From Pandoraea iniqua (lineage in GTDB: Bacteria > Pseudomonadota > Gammaproteobacteria > Burkholderiales > Burkholderiaceae): a stretch of 64,000 bases of DNA. Within the stretch, counting starts at the first letter, position 1. Each line of letters opens with the position of its first letter. The stretch covers positions 496,001 through 560,000 of the forward strand of contig NZ_CABPSF010000003.1 of NCBI RefSeq assembly GCF_902459685.1, in the 5' to 3' direction. Positions 52,361 to 61,403 of this stretch are shown here, piece after piece. A model generated the notes under the pieces. It ran no database searches and was not told the DNA's origin. It saw only the letters and a program-made list of their open reading frames with translations. Both the position numbers and the translations under genes were made by a program.

Positions 52361-53359
52361 ATGAACCACGAGAAAGCGGCACGCGCGTTGGTGTTGGGGG
52401 CAACGGGCGGGATCGGCGGCGAAGTCGCCGTGCAATTGCTGGCGGCCGGCTGGCGCGTTCGGGCCATGCGCCGTGGCGGTGCGCCGCGCAACGATGCGCC
52501 GGATATCGGTATTGAATGGACCGATGGGGACGCCATGAATGCCGAGGACGTGCTGGGTGCCGCGCGGGATTGCGACGTGATCGTGCATGCCGTCAACCCG
52601 CCGGGCTACCGCAACTGGTCGACGCAGGTACTGCCGATGCTCGACAACACCATCGCGGCTGCCGCGGCCCATGGCGCGACGATCGTGCTGCCGGGTACCG
52701 TCTACAACTTCGGGCCGGACGCCTTTCCAGTGTTGCGTGAAGATGCGGAGCAACGCCCGCTGACGCGCAAGGGCAAGATTCGCGTGGAAATGGAATCACG
52801 CCTGCGGGCTGCCAGCCGTCAGGGCGTGGCGACGATCATCGTGCGCGCCGGTGACTTCTTCGGGCCGCACGCGGGTAATAGCTGGTTTGGTCAGGGGCTC
52901 GTCAAGCCGGGGCAGACAGCCAAGATCGTGCAAGTGCCGAATGCGCCGGGGGTGGGTCATCAATGGTCGTATCTGCCTGACGTGGCACGCACGATGGTTG
53001 CGCTGATCGAGCGTCGCGACACGTTGCCGACGTTTTCCAACTTTCATATGGCTGGCCATTGGGATAGCGACGGTTCACAAATGGCGGGAGCGATTACGCG
53101 GGTGATGGGCCGGTATGGCGTGGACGTCAAATCACGCCGCTTTCCGTGGTGGGTCGTGTGGGCCGCCGCGCCGTTCGTCACGACGCTGCGCGAATTGCTG
53201 GAGATGCGCTACCTGTGGTCGCGCCCGGTGCGCATGGACAACACGCACCTTCTCAATGCGCTTGGGCGTGAACCGCATACACCCCTCGATGAAGCGGTAC
53301 ATGCGACGCTCAAGGGGTTGGGGTGTTTGCCGCAGAATCACCGGTCGGCAGCCGCTTGA
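52361..53359 (+). CDS. NAD(P)-dependent epimerase/dehydratase-type SDR protein
   Basis: A 332-residue atypical/extended SDR. Nucleotide site LVLGATGGIGGEVAVQL near the N-terminus; AVNPPGYRNW; ILVLPGTVYNFGPDAF-like segment; RAGDFFGPHAG. No YxxxK catalytic pair in the standard place, which suggests an atypical reductase or NADP-binding regulator (NmrA-like). ATG 52361 follows GGGAG at eight bases. It is probably regulated by the divergent LysR protein. Confidence 0.86.
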   Translation: MNHEKAARALVLGATGGIGGEVAVQLLAAGWRVRAMRRGGAPRNDAPDIGIEWTDGDAMNAEDVLGAARDCDVIVHAVNPPGYRNWSTQVLPMLDNTIAAAAAHGATIVLPGTVYNFGPDAFPVLREDAEQRPLTRKGKIRVEMESRLRAASRQGVATIIVRAGDFFGPHAGNSWFGQGLVKPGQTAKIVQVPNAPGVGHQWSYLPDVARTMVALIERRDTLPTFSNFHMAGHWDSDGSQMAGAITRVMGRYGVDVKSRRFPWWVVWAAAPFVTTLRELLEMRYLWSRPVRMDNTHLLNALGREPHTPLDEAVHATLKGLGCLPQNHRSAAA

Positions 53360-53534
53360 ATCTTCAGACGCACGTGTACAAAGGCGGTGCTCGATTGGCC
53401 GGCACAGGCTCGTTGAGTACCGATATTCACTTTCCATCAATTATCCAAGCATAATATTGCATAATTTTTCTCACTCCCCTATGCTTTGGCCTACCCACAA
53501 AAGCCGAGCCTTTTCCGCCGCAGGAGTGATTTGG

Positions 53535-54026
53535 ATGTTTGATTCGGTCGATGCCTTTGTCGTCTTCAAATGCGTAGTGATCCTCGGCCTCGCGGTCTGG
53601 TCAGCGATCGCGGCACTCAATAATCTCGTCGCATTCGGCGCATCCAGCGGGGCCATCGGCAGAACCCTGAGCATGGCGCCACTGCGCGAGGCGCCCGCCA
53701 TCGACATCCCCATAGTGCGCCGCGCAGTCGATGCCAAAGGGCTGGCCGTAATGGCCCTGATCGTGATGATTGTCTTGCAGGGGATGGCGGCGATCTGCCT
53801 CGCCTATGGTGGCGTGCAATTGGCCGTTGCGCTCGCGTCCGGAGGGCCGGACGCCGCAGGAATTCAGTGGGGAATGTTTGGACTCACGGCACTGGCTGCC
53901 GCTTGGCTGCTGATGATGATCGGCGGCCTGTGGTTCGGGTACTGGATTCGTCAGGAAGGGCTGCAACTCACGCACATGGTGCTGCTCGTGCTGACGATTG
54001 CCGCCGCTGCCCTGCTGCGGATGTAA
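53535..54026 (+). CDS. DUF2165-family small integral membrane protein
   Basis: A 163-residue protein with four predicted helices (VFKCVVILGLAVWSAIAALNN, AVMALIVMIVLQGMAAICLAYG, GMFGLTALAAAWLLMMIGGLWFGYWI, THMVLLVLTIAAAALL). The layout matches the DUF2165 family of predicted small membrane proteins. Function unknown. ATG 53535 follows AGGAG at nine bases. It stands alone, convergent with the IclR gene. Confidence 0.82.
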   Translation: MFDSVDAFVVFKCVVILGLAVWSAIAALNNLVAFGASSGAIGRTLSMAPLREAPAIDIPIVRRAVDAKGLAVMALIVMIVLQGMAAICLAYGGVQLAVALASGGPDAAGIQWGMFGLTALAAAWLLMMIGGLWFGYWIRQEGLQLTHMVLLVLTIAAAALLRM

Positions 54027-54031
54027 GCGAC

Positions 54032-54054
54032 TGCGGCGCCATCTGCGCGCCGCA
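54032..54054. terminator. Short hairpin between convergent genes
   Basis: TGCGGCGC (54032-54039) pairs with GCGCCGCA (54047-54054) around a seven-base loop. It has no T-run, so it is a weak or Rho-assisted terminator candidate. Confidence 0.4.
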
Positions 54055-54068
54055 TCACTGCCGTATCT

Positions 54069-54941
54069 TCAACCGCCCCGCTCACCACCCAGCAATCGTG
54101 AAATACGTTTGGCGGCGTCGGTCAACGCGGCCACCGTCTGGGGATTCGGATGCGCCGGCAGATAGTGGATCGAACCCACGATCGCGAGCGTGCCGAACAG
54201 CGACCCATCGTCCTGCACGATCGGCGCAGCCAACGCGTTCACGCCCAGAAAAACCTCTTCCGGCGCATCGGCCCAGCCGCGCTCGCGCACCAATGCCAAC
54301 TCATGCGAGAGCCGCATCGTGTCGGTGATCGTATGGGGCGTGCAAGCATCGAGCGGCCCGGCCAACACAGCCTCACGCCGTTCAGGTGCACCAAACGCCA
54401 GCGCGATCTTGCCCTGCGCCACGCTGTGCAGTTTGAACTGCGTGCCCGGGTGCAACAGAATCTCCAGCGGACTGCGCCCACGCATCACGTCGAGCACCAC
54501 CACATCCGTCTCGGTGAACGAGCTGATGACGATGGTCTGTCCGACCGCGTCGCGCAACTCCTCCATGACCGGACGCGCCAGCCCTACGACGTCGAACTGT
54601 TTGACCAGTTTCTGACCCAGCAGGAACAGACGCCAGCCAATGCGATAGCGGCTCGTGCGCGGGTTCTGCACCACGTAACCCTCTTGGCGCAATGCCGTCA
54701 GATGCCGGTGCACGCGCGCCTTGGGCACGCCGAGCGCTTCGGCGAGATGCGTCACGCCGCACTCGGCGTTGCGCTCGGCCAGCAACTCCAGAATGCGCAG
54801 CGAAATGACCGAAGTCGACGACGTGTTGGGTTCATCGCCGGCAACACCCGTCATCGCACCGCCCTGCTCGGGCGGGCGCGTCGATTGCGTGCTGCGCGGC
54901 GTCGACATGACGTCTGCCGGAGTGTCCTTCGATCGTTTCAC
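54069..54941 (-). CDS. IclR-family transcriptional regulator
   Basis: A 290-residue regulator: an N-terminal tail of about 40 residues, winged helix (SLRILELLAERNAECGVTHLAEALGVPKARVHRHLTALRQEGYVVQ) and the IclR effector domain (GKIALAFGAPER, SLFGTLAIVGSIHYLPAHP). GTG 54941 follows AAGGA at seven bases. It lies 30 bases after the cupin gene in one operon, and probably acts at the two GTATCGAT-type operators between that operon and the divergent MFS gene. Confidence 0.92.
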   Translation of the reverse strand: MKRSKDTPADVMSTPRSTQSTRPPEQGGAMTGVAGDEPNTSSTSVISLRILELLAERNAECGVTHLAEALGVPKARVHRHLTALRQEGYVVQNPRTSRYRIGWRLFLLGQKLVKQFDVVGLARPVMEELRDAVGQTIVISSFTETDVVVLDVMRGRSPLEILLHPGTQFKLHSVAQGKIALAFGAPERREAVLAGPLDACTPHTITDTMRLSHELALVRERGWADAPEEVFLGVNALAAPIVQDDGSLFGTLAIVGSIHYLPAHPNPQTVAALTDAAKRISRLLGGERGG

Positions 54942-54971
54942 TGCGTGTCCTTTGTCACTGTCGCGTAGCGG

Positions 54972-55649
54972 CTATTGCGCGTCGAGCGAGATAAAACGCT
55001 CGCCGAACACGTGATAGCGCTGCGGCTTGTTCTTGTTCGCGTCCTCGGGGCGCACGTACCGAATCGAACTGCGATTGCGGCACGCACGCGGCAGGATGAA
55101 GCAGCGGATGAATGTCGTATCGCGCGCTTCGGTCGTCGGTGCCAGCACGGGGGCATGACCGAGCTCTAACCAAGCCTCGCCCGCCTTGTGCGTGTGCGAC
55201 GCACCGAGCGTCTCGATCGTGATCTCGCCTTCAAGCGTGCATCGCACACCGGGGCCCTGATGCACGTGCGTATGCGCCACGCCGCCGGGGGGGAATTGTA
55301 CCTTGTCACAGCGCATGAGCCAGCGTTGGCGCGGGTCAAGCTCGATCGGCGCATCGAGCTTGAGCGTCGACGACGCGCCCGGTGCCGAAGCGATTTCTCC
55401 CGGTGTCGGCGCATCGCCCGACATCAACTCCCAACGCCACAACGTCACACCCTCTCCGCCCGCGATCAACGCGACATCGTCTTCACCCAGCCACGCGGTT
55501 TCCGCCACGTGATGCTGCGCGCCCGTGTCGAACTCGATCGCCACATCGCCACGCACAACATAGATCGCCCGACGGGCCGCCGGCAGATACACCGGGGGAT
55601 GGTTCGGTGCAATGACATCCTCATACAAACGCAATTGAAACGGCTTCAC
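54972..55649 (-). CDS. Bicupin protein of unknown substrate
   Basis: A 225-residue protein with a degenerate first cupin (PPVYLPAARRAIYVVRGDVAIEFDTG) and a second with metal-ligand histidines in VAHTHVHQGPGVRCTLEGEITI. The sequence ends with a 30-residue basic tail (YVRPEDANKNKPQRYHVF). It may be a dioxygenase, isomerase or sugar-acid binding protein. GTG 55649 follows AGGAG at nine bases. It diverges from an MFS transporter under shared operators and precedes the IclR gene, so it likely acts on the imported compound. Confidence 0.8.
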   Translation of the reverse strand: MKPFQLRLYEDVIAPNHPPVYLPAARRAIYVVRGDVAIEFDTGAQHHVAETAWLGEDDVALIAGGEGVTLWRWELMSGDAPTPGEIASAPGASSTLKLDAPIELDPRQRWLMRCDKVQFPPGGVAHTHVHQGPGVRCTLEGEITIETLGASHTHKAGEAWLELGHAPVLAPTTEARDTTFIRCFILPRACRNRSSIRYVRPEDANKNKPQRYHVFGERFISLDAQ

Positions 55650-55750
55650 TTCTCAATCTCCTAAGACCTGCCCGCAAGACAACCTGTCCGCGTGGCACTG
55701 AATCCTTCTGAACCCTGACTGCCCCGCTACCGGAACAATCCTTGCACTTA

Positions 55751-55767
55751 GTATCGATTATCGATAC
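55751..55767. promoter_or_regulatory. Palindromic operator GTATCGAT-T-ATCGATAC
   Basis: A perfect 8+1+8 palindrome about 100 bases upstream of the cupin start. A near-identical element lies 96 bases further on at 55847. Together they flank the divergent promoters. Confidence 0.65.
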
Positions 55768-55846
55768 GAAAAGCACTATTTATGGTTTACCACGAGACAC
55801 CACTTCGAAGCGACCTGCTACCATTCAAACGAAATCATGTCCATAC

Positions 55847-55863
55847 GTATCGATAGTCGATAC
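55847..55863. promoter_or_regulatory. Palindromic operator GTATCGA-TAG-TCGATAC
   Basis: A 7+3+7 palindrome 43 bases upstream of the MFS start, differing from the element at 55751 in only two central bases. Probably bound by the same regulator, most likely the IclR protein. Confidence 0.65.
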
Positions 55864-55905
55864 ACGAGACATGACATTAGGATGAGTTCCATGAAGGAGA
55901 CAAGA

Positions 55906-57168
55906 ATGGACACTGGTACGACCGCCCTGAAACCGGCGGGCGCAGCGGGCCGGGCGTGGTATCGCGGCGCTAGCCCGGCGCAATGGCGGGCATTCGGATC
56001 GGCCTATATCGGCTGGATGCTCGACATCATGGATCTGATGCTTTTTGCGATGGTGATTCGCTACATCAGCGTCGATCTGCATTTCGACAAAGGCGTCGCG
56101 GGCATGATTGCCTCGCTTACACTGCTGGCAACAGCGTTCGGCGGCCTGTTCTTCGGCTTTCTCGCCGACCGCATCGGCCGCACGCGCTCGATGATTCTCT
56201 CGATCCTCTGCTACTCCATCGGCACCGCGCTGTGCGGCTTCGCCGATTCGGTCACGCAATTGCTCGTGTTCCGCTTTCTGCTGGGGTTGGGGATTGGCGG
56301 CGAATGGTCGGCCGGTGCAGCGCTCATTACCGAAACGTGGCCTGCCGAGCACCGCGCCAAGGTGATGGCGTGGGTGCAGAGCGCGTTTGCCGTCGGTTAT
56401 GCGGTGGCGGCCATCGTCGCGGCGGTGATCCTGCCGCACTTCGGCTGGCGCTGGGTGTTTGCCTTCGGTCTGTTGCCGACGGTGCTCGCGTTCTGGGTGC
56501 GCCGTCATGTGGAAGAACCGGCCATCTGGCGTGAACAGCGCGTGCGCCTCACGCTCGGTCAGACGCTCAGCATGTTGTTCGGCCCCTACGCCCGCAGCAC
56601 GTTCGTCGGACTCGCCTTCACGGCGGCAGCCATGTGCGGCTACTGGGGCTTGTTCACGTGGATTCCGGCGTATCTGTCGACGCCCATCGATCAGGGCGGC
56701 CCGGGCTTCGACCTGATGCGCTCGACCACGTGGATCGTGATCATGCAGATCGGGGCGGCAGCAGGCTTTGTGTGCTTCGGCTACATCGCCGACCGCATCG
56801 GTTGCCGCAAGTCGTTTCTGCTCTTCTTCTTGGTGTCGGCGGTGACGGTGCCGCTTTACGTGGCGATTCGCGAACCGATGCTGCTGCTCGCCTTCGGTCC
56901 GGTCGTGGCGTTCTTCGGAACAGGGTTCTACAGCGGCTTTGCACCGACCTTTGCGGAGATGTTTCCGACGCAAGTGCGTGCCACGGCGCAGGGCTTCATC
57001 TACAACACCGGGCGCGCGGCCAGTGCACTGGCGCCGGCTGCCGTCGGCCTGCTGTCACGTGGTGAAAACGTGAGCGCGGCCCTCGGCGCGACGGCCGGGT
57101 TCTTCCTGCTCGCGGCCATCATCGTCTACTTCTTCCTGCCGGAAAGTCACGGCGAAGCGCTGGCCTGA
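55906..57168 (+). CDS. MFS transporter (organic/aromatic-acid type)
   Basis: A 420-residue protein with 12 helices. Helix 1 carries GWMLDIMDLMLFAMVI with the Asp pair seen in aromatic-acid and sialic-acid type carriers. Loop motifs are ADRIGRTRSM after helix 2 and ADRIGCRKSF after helix 8, and GEWSAGAALITETWP in helix 5. ATG 55906 follows AAGGAG at seven bases; two upstream in-frame ATGs lack ribosome sites. Controlled with the divergent cupin-IclR operon. Confidence 0.92.
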   Translation: MDTGTTALKPAGAAGRAWYRGASPAQWRAFGSAYIGWMLDIMDLMLFAMVIRYISVDLHFDKGVAGMIASLTLLATAFGGLFFGFLADRIGRTRSMILSILCYSIGTALCGFADSVTQLLVFRFLLGLGIGGEWSAGAALITETWPAEHRAKVMAWVQSAFAVGYAVAAIVAAVILPHFGWRWVFAFGLLPTVLAFWVRRHVEEPAIWREQRVRLTLGQTLSMLFGPYARSTFVGLAFTAAAMCGYWGLFTWIPAYLSTPIDQGGPGFDLMRSTTWIVIMQIGAAAGFVCFGYIADRIGCRKSFLLFFLVSAVTVPLYVAIREPMLLLAFGPVVAFFGTGFYSGFAPTFAEMFPTQVRATAQGFIYNTGRAASALAPAAVGLLSRGENVSAALGATAGFFLLAAIIVYFFLPESHGEALA

Positions 57169-57210
57169 CACGCGTCGTCCATTCGACCTCAAGCGACTAC
57201 AAGCGACTTC

Positions 57211-57243
57211 GCGCGCCGACGGCTCAGATTGCCGCCGGCGCGC
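57211..57243. terminator. GC-rich hairpin between convergent genes
   Basis: Arms 57211-57223 and 57231-57243 pair over 12 of 13 positions around TCAGATT. There is no T-run. It lies between the convergent MFS and CoA-ligase genes and may end both. Confidence 0.5.
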
Positions 57244-57276
57244 AGCCGCTTCTGCCCCACTTCCCCCAACCTTGCA

Positions 57277-59157
57277 TCACGCCGATAGTGGCAACGCCAG
57301 ATGGATCACCGATGGACAATCGGAATACAGCCGCGCCACATCCTCGGCACGCAGGTTCAGCACCGCACGCTGATTGACGTAGCCCTTGTCGGTAATCTCC
57401 CCTTGCTCCAGCGACGGCGGCGACGAAAGAATGGCGGCGCGCGCGGCCCGTTGCGACGTGCCGGCATCCTCGGCGAGTTGAGCCAGCGCCTGCTGTATCA
57501 GCGCCCGCACCGCTTCGTGTGACGCCAGCGACTTGCCCGTGTGCTGGGCTGCGGTATCGCCTGCCGTCTTGCGCAGCGCGGGAGACGGGAAGATCAGCAA
57601 CCCGATTTCGTCACGGTCATGCCCGGTGATCACCACGTCGGCGGCATACGGCGCGAGCGCACTCACGGCGCGCAAACGCAAAGCGCCCACCGACACCCAC
57701 GTGCCGCTTGTCAGCTTGAAGTCTTCCGACACGCGGCCATCGAAGATCACCCCGGCGTTTGGATTGCCAGGGTCGCTCAAACGCCCGGCATCGCCCGTGC
57801 GATAGAAGCCCTCGTCGTCGAACGCGTCGGCGGTGGCTTGTTCATCACCGGCATAACGGCAAAACACCGACGGGCCGCGCACGCGCATTTCCAGTTTGTC
57901 GCCGTTGGGCACGAACTTGAGTTCATTGCCCGGTGCCGGGACACCAATGTTCCCTGCCCCCGGAATCGGGAAATGCACGCTGGTGATGAGCGGTGCGGTC
58001 TCCGTCGCGCCCCACGCCGAGGTGAAGAACGGCAACGCGTTGCCTTCGCGGCAATGACGCGCGGCCAGCCGCTCGAAGCGCTGCCACACGGCAGGCGGCA
58101 GGCTCGCCGCCGCATAGAACAACACTTGCAGGCGATCGAAAAAGCGCGCGGCAAAATCGTCGTCGCTTTCCAGATACGGCGCCAGCGCCTCGAACCCCTT
58201 GGGCACGTTGAAGTGCAGCGTCGGCGATACGTCGCGCAGACTCTCCACCGAGCGGCCGATCAGCTCCGGCACCGGACGGCCATCGTCCACATAGAACGCC
58301 CCGCCATTGCGCAGCGCCATATGAAAGTTGTGATTCGCGCCGAACGTGTGACTCCACGGCAGCCAGTCGACCACAACCGGGGCCGCGTTGTCGATGAACT
58401 GCCAGCACTGCGCAATCATCTGTTGATTCGCCGCGAGCATGCGGTGCGTGTTGACGACGATCTTCGGCTTGCCGGTCGAACCGGACGTCAGCAACAACTT
58501 GGCGGTGTCGTCGGGCGTCACTTGCGCGAAGGCGGCGTCGAGTACAGCGGTGGCGTGCGTCGATGACAGATCGTCGAAGCGCAGCCAACCCGGCCGCGCA
58601 TTGTGAGTGGCGACCACTGGGCAGCGCACCGGTGCGCCGTCGAGCGCACGGGCGTACGTCTCGCCATCTTCGACATAGATCAACGCCGGGTCGAGCCGCG
58701 CGAGAATGCCGTGCAACTTGCTCATGTCGCGGGCGATGCGCGAATAGGCCGACGACACAATGGCCGTCTGGCGCCCCGCCATCATCGCGCCCAGCACCAG
58801 CAGGGCATGGTTCACGCTGTTGTCCGACAGGATCACCACCGGCCGGTCGCGGGGCACGTCGAGATCGAGCAACGCCTGACCGATACCCCGTGCCGCCGTG
58901 AGGGCTTCGCCATACGTCACCCGCCGCCACAACCCACGCCCATCGTCAGCGCCGCTACCGCCGCCAAACCAGCGCTCCGCCACGAACGTTGCGTCGGGCG
59001 TACGATCGGCCCACTGCACGAGCCAGTCGGCCGGGCTGCGCGAGAACTCGCCCAGCGTGGCGCGTGAGCGAATCACGAAACTGCCGTCTGCGCGAACATC
59101 ACGCTCGATGTCCGGTGTGGCGAGACGCCGCTGCTGTACGTTCAGTCGATCGTCCAC
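57277..59157 (-). CDS. Feruloyl-CoA-synthetase-like acyl/aryl-CoA ligase
   Basis: A 626-residue ANL-superfamily ligase: P-loop LLLTSGSTGKPKIV, LPWSHTFGANHNFH, A5 region WGATETAP, and the Fcs-typical C-terminus (SLEQGEITDKGYVNQRAVL). It activates a carboxylic acid to its CoA thioester via an AMP intermediate. Similarity to the ferulate class suggests an aryl-propenoic or aromatic acid. It reads from GTG 59157, overlapping the binding-protein stop by 16 bases, with GAGG upstream. It is the last gene of the five-gene operon. Confidence 0.88.
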   Translation of the reverse strand: MDDRLNVQQRRLATPDIERDVRADGSFVIRSRATLGEFSRSPADWLVQWADRTPDATFVAERWFGGGSGADDGRGLWRRVTYGEALTAARGIGQALLDLDVPRDRPVVILSDNSVNHALLVLGAMMAGRQTAIVSSAYSRIARDMSKLHGILARLDPALIYVEDGETYARALDGAPVRCPVVATHNARPGWLRFDDLSSTHATAVLDAAFAQVTPDDTAKLLLTSGSTGKPKIVVNTHRMLAANQQMIAQCWQFIDNAAPVVVDWLPWSHTFGANHNFHMALRNGGAFYVDDGRPVPELIGRSVESLRDVSPTLHFNVPKGFEALAPYLESDDDFAARFFDRLQVLFYAAASLPPAVWQRFERLAARHCREGNALPFFTSAWGATETAPLITSVHFPIPGAGNIGVPAPGNELKFVPNGDKLEMRVRGPSVFCRYAGDEQATADAFDDEGFYRTGDAGRLSDPGNPNAGVIFDGRVSEDFKLTSGTWVSVGALRLRAVSALAPYAADVVITGHDRDEIGLLIFPSPALRKTAGDTAAQHTGKSLASHEAVRALIQQALAQLAEDAGTSQRAARAAILSSPPSLEQGEITDKGYVNQRAVLNLRAEDVARLYSDCPSVIHLALPLSA

Positions 59158-60320
59158 TTGCCGCCTCTGACCGTAACCAGCACGCGACCGTCTTGGCCGT
59201 ACGCCGAGTGGTCCTGTGCGTTGATGTTGATCATGCCGTGTGTGGCTGCCAGCCCGCGCGTCTGCTCGATGGCCGTCACCAGCGCATCGCGAAACGCCTG
59301 CGTGCCCGGTTGCGCCTGCTTGGCCGCAACGGCCACCGCGTGATCGAGCACCAGATAAGCGTCGTACGCGTAGCCCGCAAACAGATTGCGCGAACCGGCC
59401 CCGTACTGCGCCTCGTAGCGCTTGGCGAAGTCCGTCGCCACGGCCTTGCCCGGGTGATTGCCGGGCAGTTGTTCGGCGACGAGGATGTTGCCCACCGGCA
59501 GGATCACGCCTTCGGCACTCTTGCCCGCCACGCGCAGGAAGTCGTTATTGGCGACGCCGTGCGTCTGATAAATACGCCCCTTATAGCCGCGCTCGCGCAA
59601 CGTGCTCATCGGCAGCGCACCGGGCGTGCCGCTCGCGGCAATGATCACCGCGTCGACGTTGGCCGCTTGCAGCTTGAGCACCTGCGCCGTCACCGACTGA
59701 TCGTTGCGGCCATAGCGCTCGACCGGCGCCACCTGAATCTGCCGCGCCGCCGCCCGTGCCTGAATGTCCTTCAGCCAAGCTTCGCCATATGAATCGGAGA
59801 AGCCGATGAAGCCGAGCGTCTTGACCTTGTGCGCCTTCATGTCGTCGAGCACGGCATCGGCCATCACGGCCACCGACTGCGGCAGCGAAAAGACGTAGCG
59901 CATCTGCGCCGCACTTGGCACGAACGGGCACAGCCCCAACTGCGGCGTGCGCGTGTCCAACGCCACGGCCGCCACCGCCAGACACGCGGGCGTCGTGGAC
60001 GAGCCGATGATGGCGTCCGCCTTGTCTTCGGTCGCCAGACGGCGCGCGTTCTTCGTCGCCATGGTCGGATCGGTGGCGTCGTCGAGCACGATATAGCGCG
60101 CCGGCACACCGCCCAGTGTCTGCGGCAACATGCTGATGGCCTGCTTCTCGGGAATGCCCAGCGATGCGCCCGGCCCCGTCGTCGACAACGTCACACCGAT
60201 GGTGACGGCGGCCGGCTGCGCATGCACCGGCGTCGGCGTTGCCAACGCGGCAACGCATAACGAAAGTGCGCTCAGCGAAAACGCCAACGAGTAACTGCGT
60301 GTGAACCTGTTTGCCGCCAT
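59142..60320 (-). CDS. Periplasmic branched-chain-amino-acid-type substrate-binding protein
   Basis: A 392-residue type I periplasmic binding protein: signal peptide to about residue 35 (PVHAQ), then AAVTIGVTLSTTGPGASLGIPEKQAISML and VARYIVLDD-type first domain, and GFIGFSDSYGEAWLKD. It is like LivJ/aromatic-acid binding proteins of the HAAT group. No permease or ATPase gene lies beside it in the window, so it must use a distant transporter. ATG 60320 follows AAGGAG at nine bases. It sits between BKACE and the CoA ligase. Confidence 0.9.
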   Translation of the reverse strand: MAANRFTRSYSLAFSLSALSLCVAALATPTPVHAQPAAVTIGVTLSTTGPGASLGIPEKQAISMLPQTLGGVPARYIVLDDATDPTMATKNARRLATEDKADAIIGSSTTPACLAVAAVALDTRTPQLGLCPFVPSAAQMRYVFSLPQSVAVMADAVLDDMKAHKVKTLGFIGFSDSYGEAWLKDIQARAAARQIQVAPVERYGRNDQSVTAQVLKLQAANVDAVIIAASGTPGALPMSTLRERGYKGRIYQTHGVANNDFLRVAGKSAEGVILPVGNILVAEQLPGNHPGKAVATDFAKRYEAQYGAGSRNLFAGYAYDAYLVLDHAVAVAAKQAQPGTQAFRDALVTAIEQTRGLAATHGMININAQDHSAYGQDGRVLVTVRGGKWTID

Positions 60321-60382
60321 GTGACATGTCTCCTTGTCTTGTATTTTTGGGGGCCGTACAGCGTGCGACGCGCTGCGAAACA

Positions 60383-61303
60383 TCAACGCACGGCAAACTC
60401 CGGCAACACTTCGCGATTGCGCGGCAGGCCCATGATTTCGCGGGCTTCGGCCGGGGTCGCCGGCTCATAGCCCATCTCGCGCACGAGACGCACGACGCGC
60501 TCGGTCAGTTGCTGGTTGGTCGCGACCACGCCCTGCTCGTAGTACAGGTTGTCTTCCAGCCCCACGCGCACATGGCCGCCGAGCAACAGCGAGTTCATCG
60601 CCGACGGCAATTGCGCCGGACCGATACCGCTCACGCAGAAGATGCTGCCCTTGGGCAACAGATCGACCATCGACTGCAACACGCGCGGCGTGTACGGCAT
60701 AGCGTTCTGGAAACCGCGATGCACGCCCAGCACCAAATTCACGAAGAACGGCTCGTCGTCGAAGCCGGCTGCCGTGAGCGTGGCCAAGTCCTGCACGATG
60801 TGCGTCGGGCTGAACACTTCCCACTCGGGTTTGATGCCGCGCTTCTTCATCTCGATGGCGAGATGCTTTGAGCGCTCGGGCGAGGTATGCATCAGCAGCT
60901 CTTTGCCGCCGAAGCTCGCGATGATGGTGGTGGCGTCGAGCGTGCACATCTCGGCGCCGGCATCCATGCCCTTGAGGCGCTCTTCCCAGAGGATTTCCCA
61001 ATAGCCGCTGTCGCGCTGCCCGATCATGTCGCCGTGCACGCCACCGCCGGTGGAGTTGTTAATGACGATGTCGCATTTGTCGCGGATACGGCGATTGATG
61101 TCGCGATAGATCGCCGGGTCGCAAGTGGCGCCGTCGTCGCCCGGACGCCGCGCGTGAATCGCCACGACGCTCGCGCCGGCGTTGTAGCAGTCGTAGACAT
61201 CGCGCGCGATCTCGTCGGGCTGCGTGGGCAGATGGGGGTTCTGCGACTTGTACGCCATGCCGCCCGTGGGCGCGATGGTGACGATGACCTTGGGTTTGCT
61301 CAT
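60383..61303 (-). CDS. BKACE (beta-keto acid cleavage enzyme, DUF849) family protein
   Basis: A 306-residue TIM-barrel protein: [55 protein letters not shown] with the zinc-ligand Glu. BKACE enzymes convert a beta-keto acid plus acetyl-CoA into acetoacetate and a new CoA thioester. The canonical HxH zinc pair reads Ala48-Ile-His50 here, so one usual ligand is absent. ATG 61303 follows AGGAGA. Its neighbours, a 3-hydroxyacyl dehydrogenase and a crotonase, fit a route through a beta-keto acid. Confidence 0.9.
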   Translation of the reverse strand: MSKPKVIVTIAPTGGMAYKSQNPHLPTQPDEIARDVYDCYNAGASVVAIHARRPGDDGATCDPAIYRDINRRIRDKCDIVINNSTGGGVHGDMIGQRDSGYWEILWEERLKGMDAGAEMCTLDATTIIASFGGKELLMHTSPERSKHLAIEMKKRGIKPEWEVFSPTHIVQDLATLTAAGFDDEPFFVNLVLGVHRGFQNAMPYTPRVLQSMVDLLPKGSIFCVSGIGPAQLPSAMNSLLLGGHVRVGLEDNLYYEQGVVATNQQLTERVVRLVREMGYEPATPAEAREIMGLPRNREVLPEFAVR

Positions 61304-61403
61304 GCCTGTCTCCTGAGGTGTGCGGCTGCGACGGCTTCGCGAGGCAGCCCGGCTTATGGCTTATCGTTTTTTGACCGACGACGTTCGACTTGCGACTTGC
61401 GAC

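Noticed and set aside
57541-58566. 341-codon plus-strand frame inside the CoA ligase
   Set aside because: Antisense to conserved ANL motifs; no start context.
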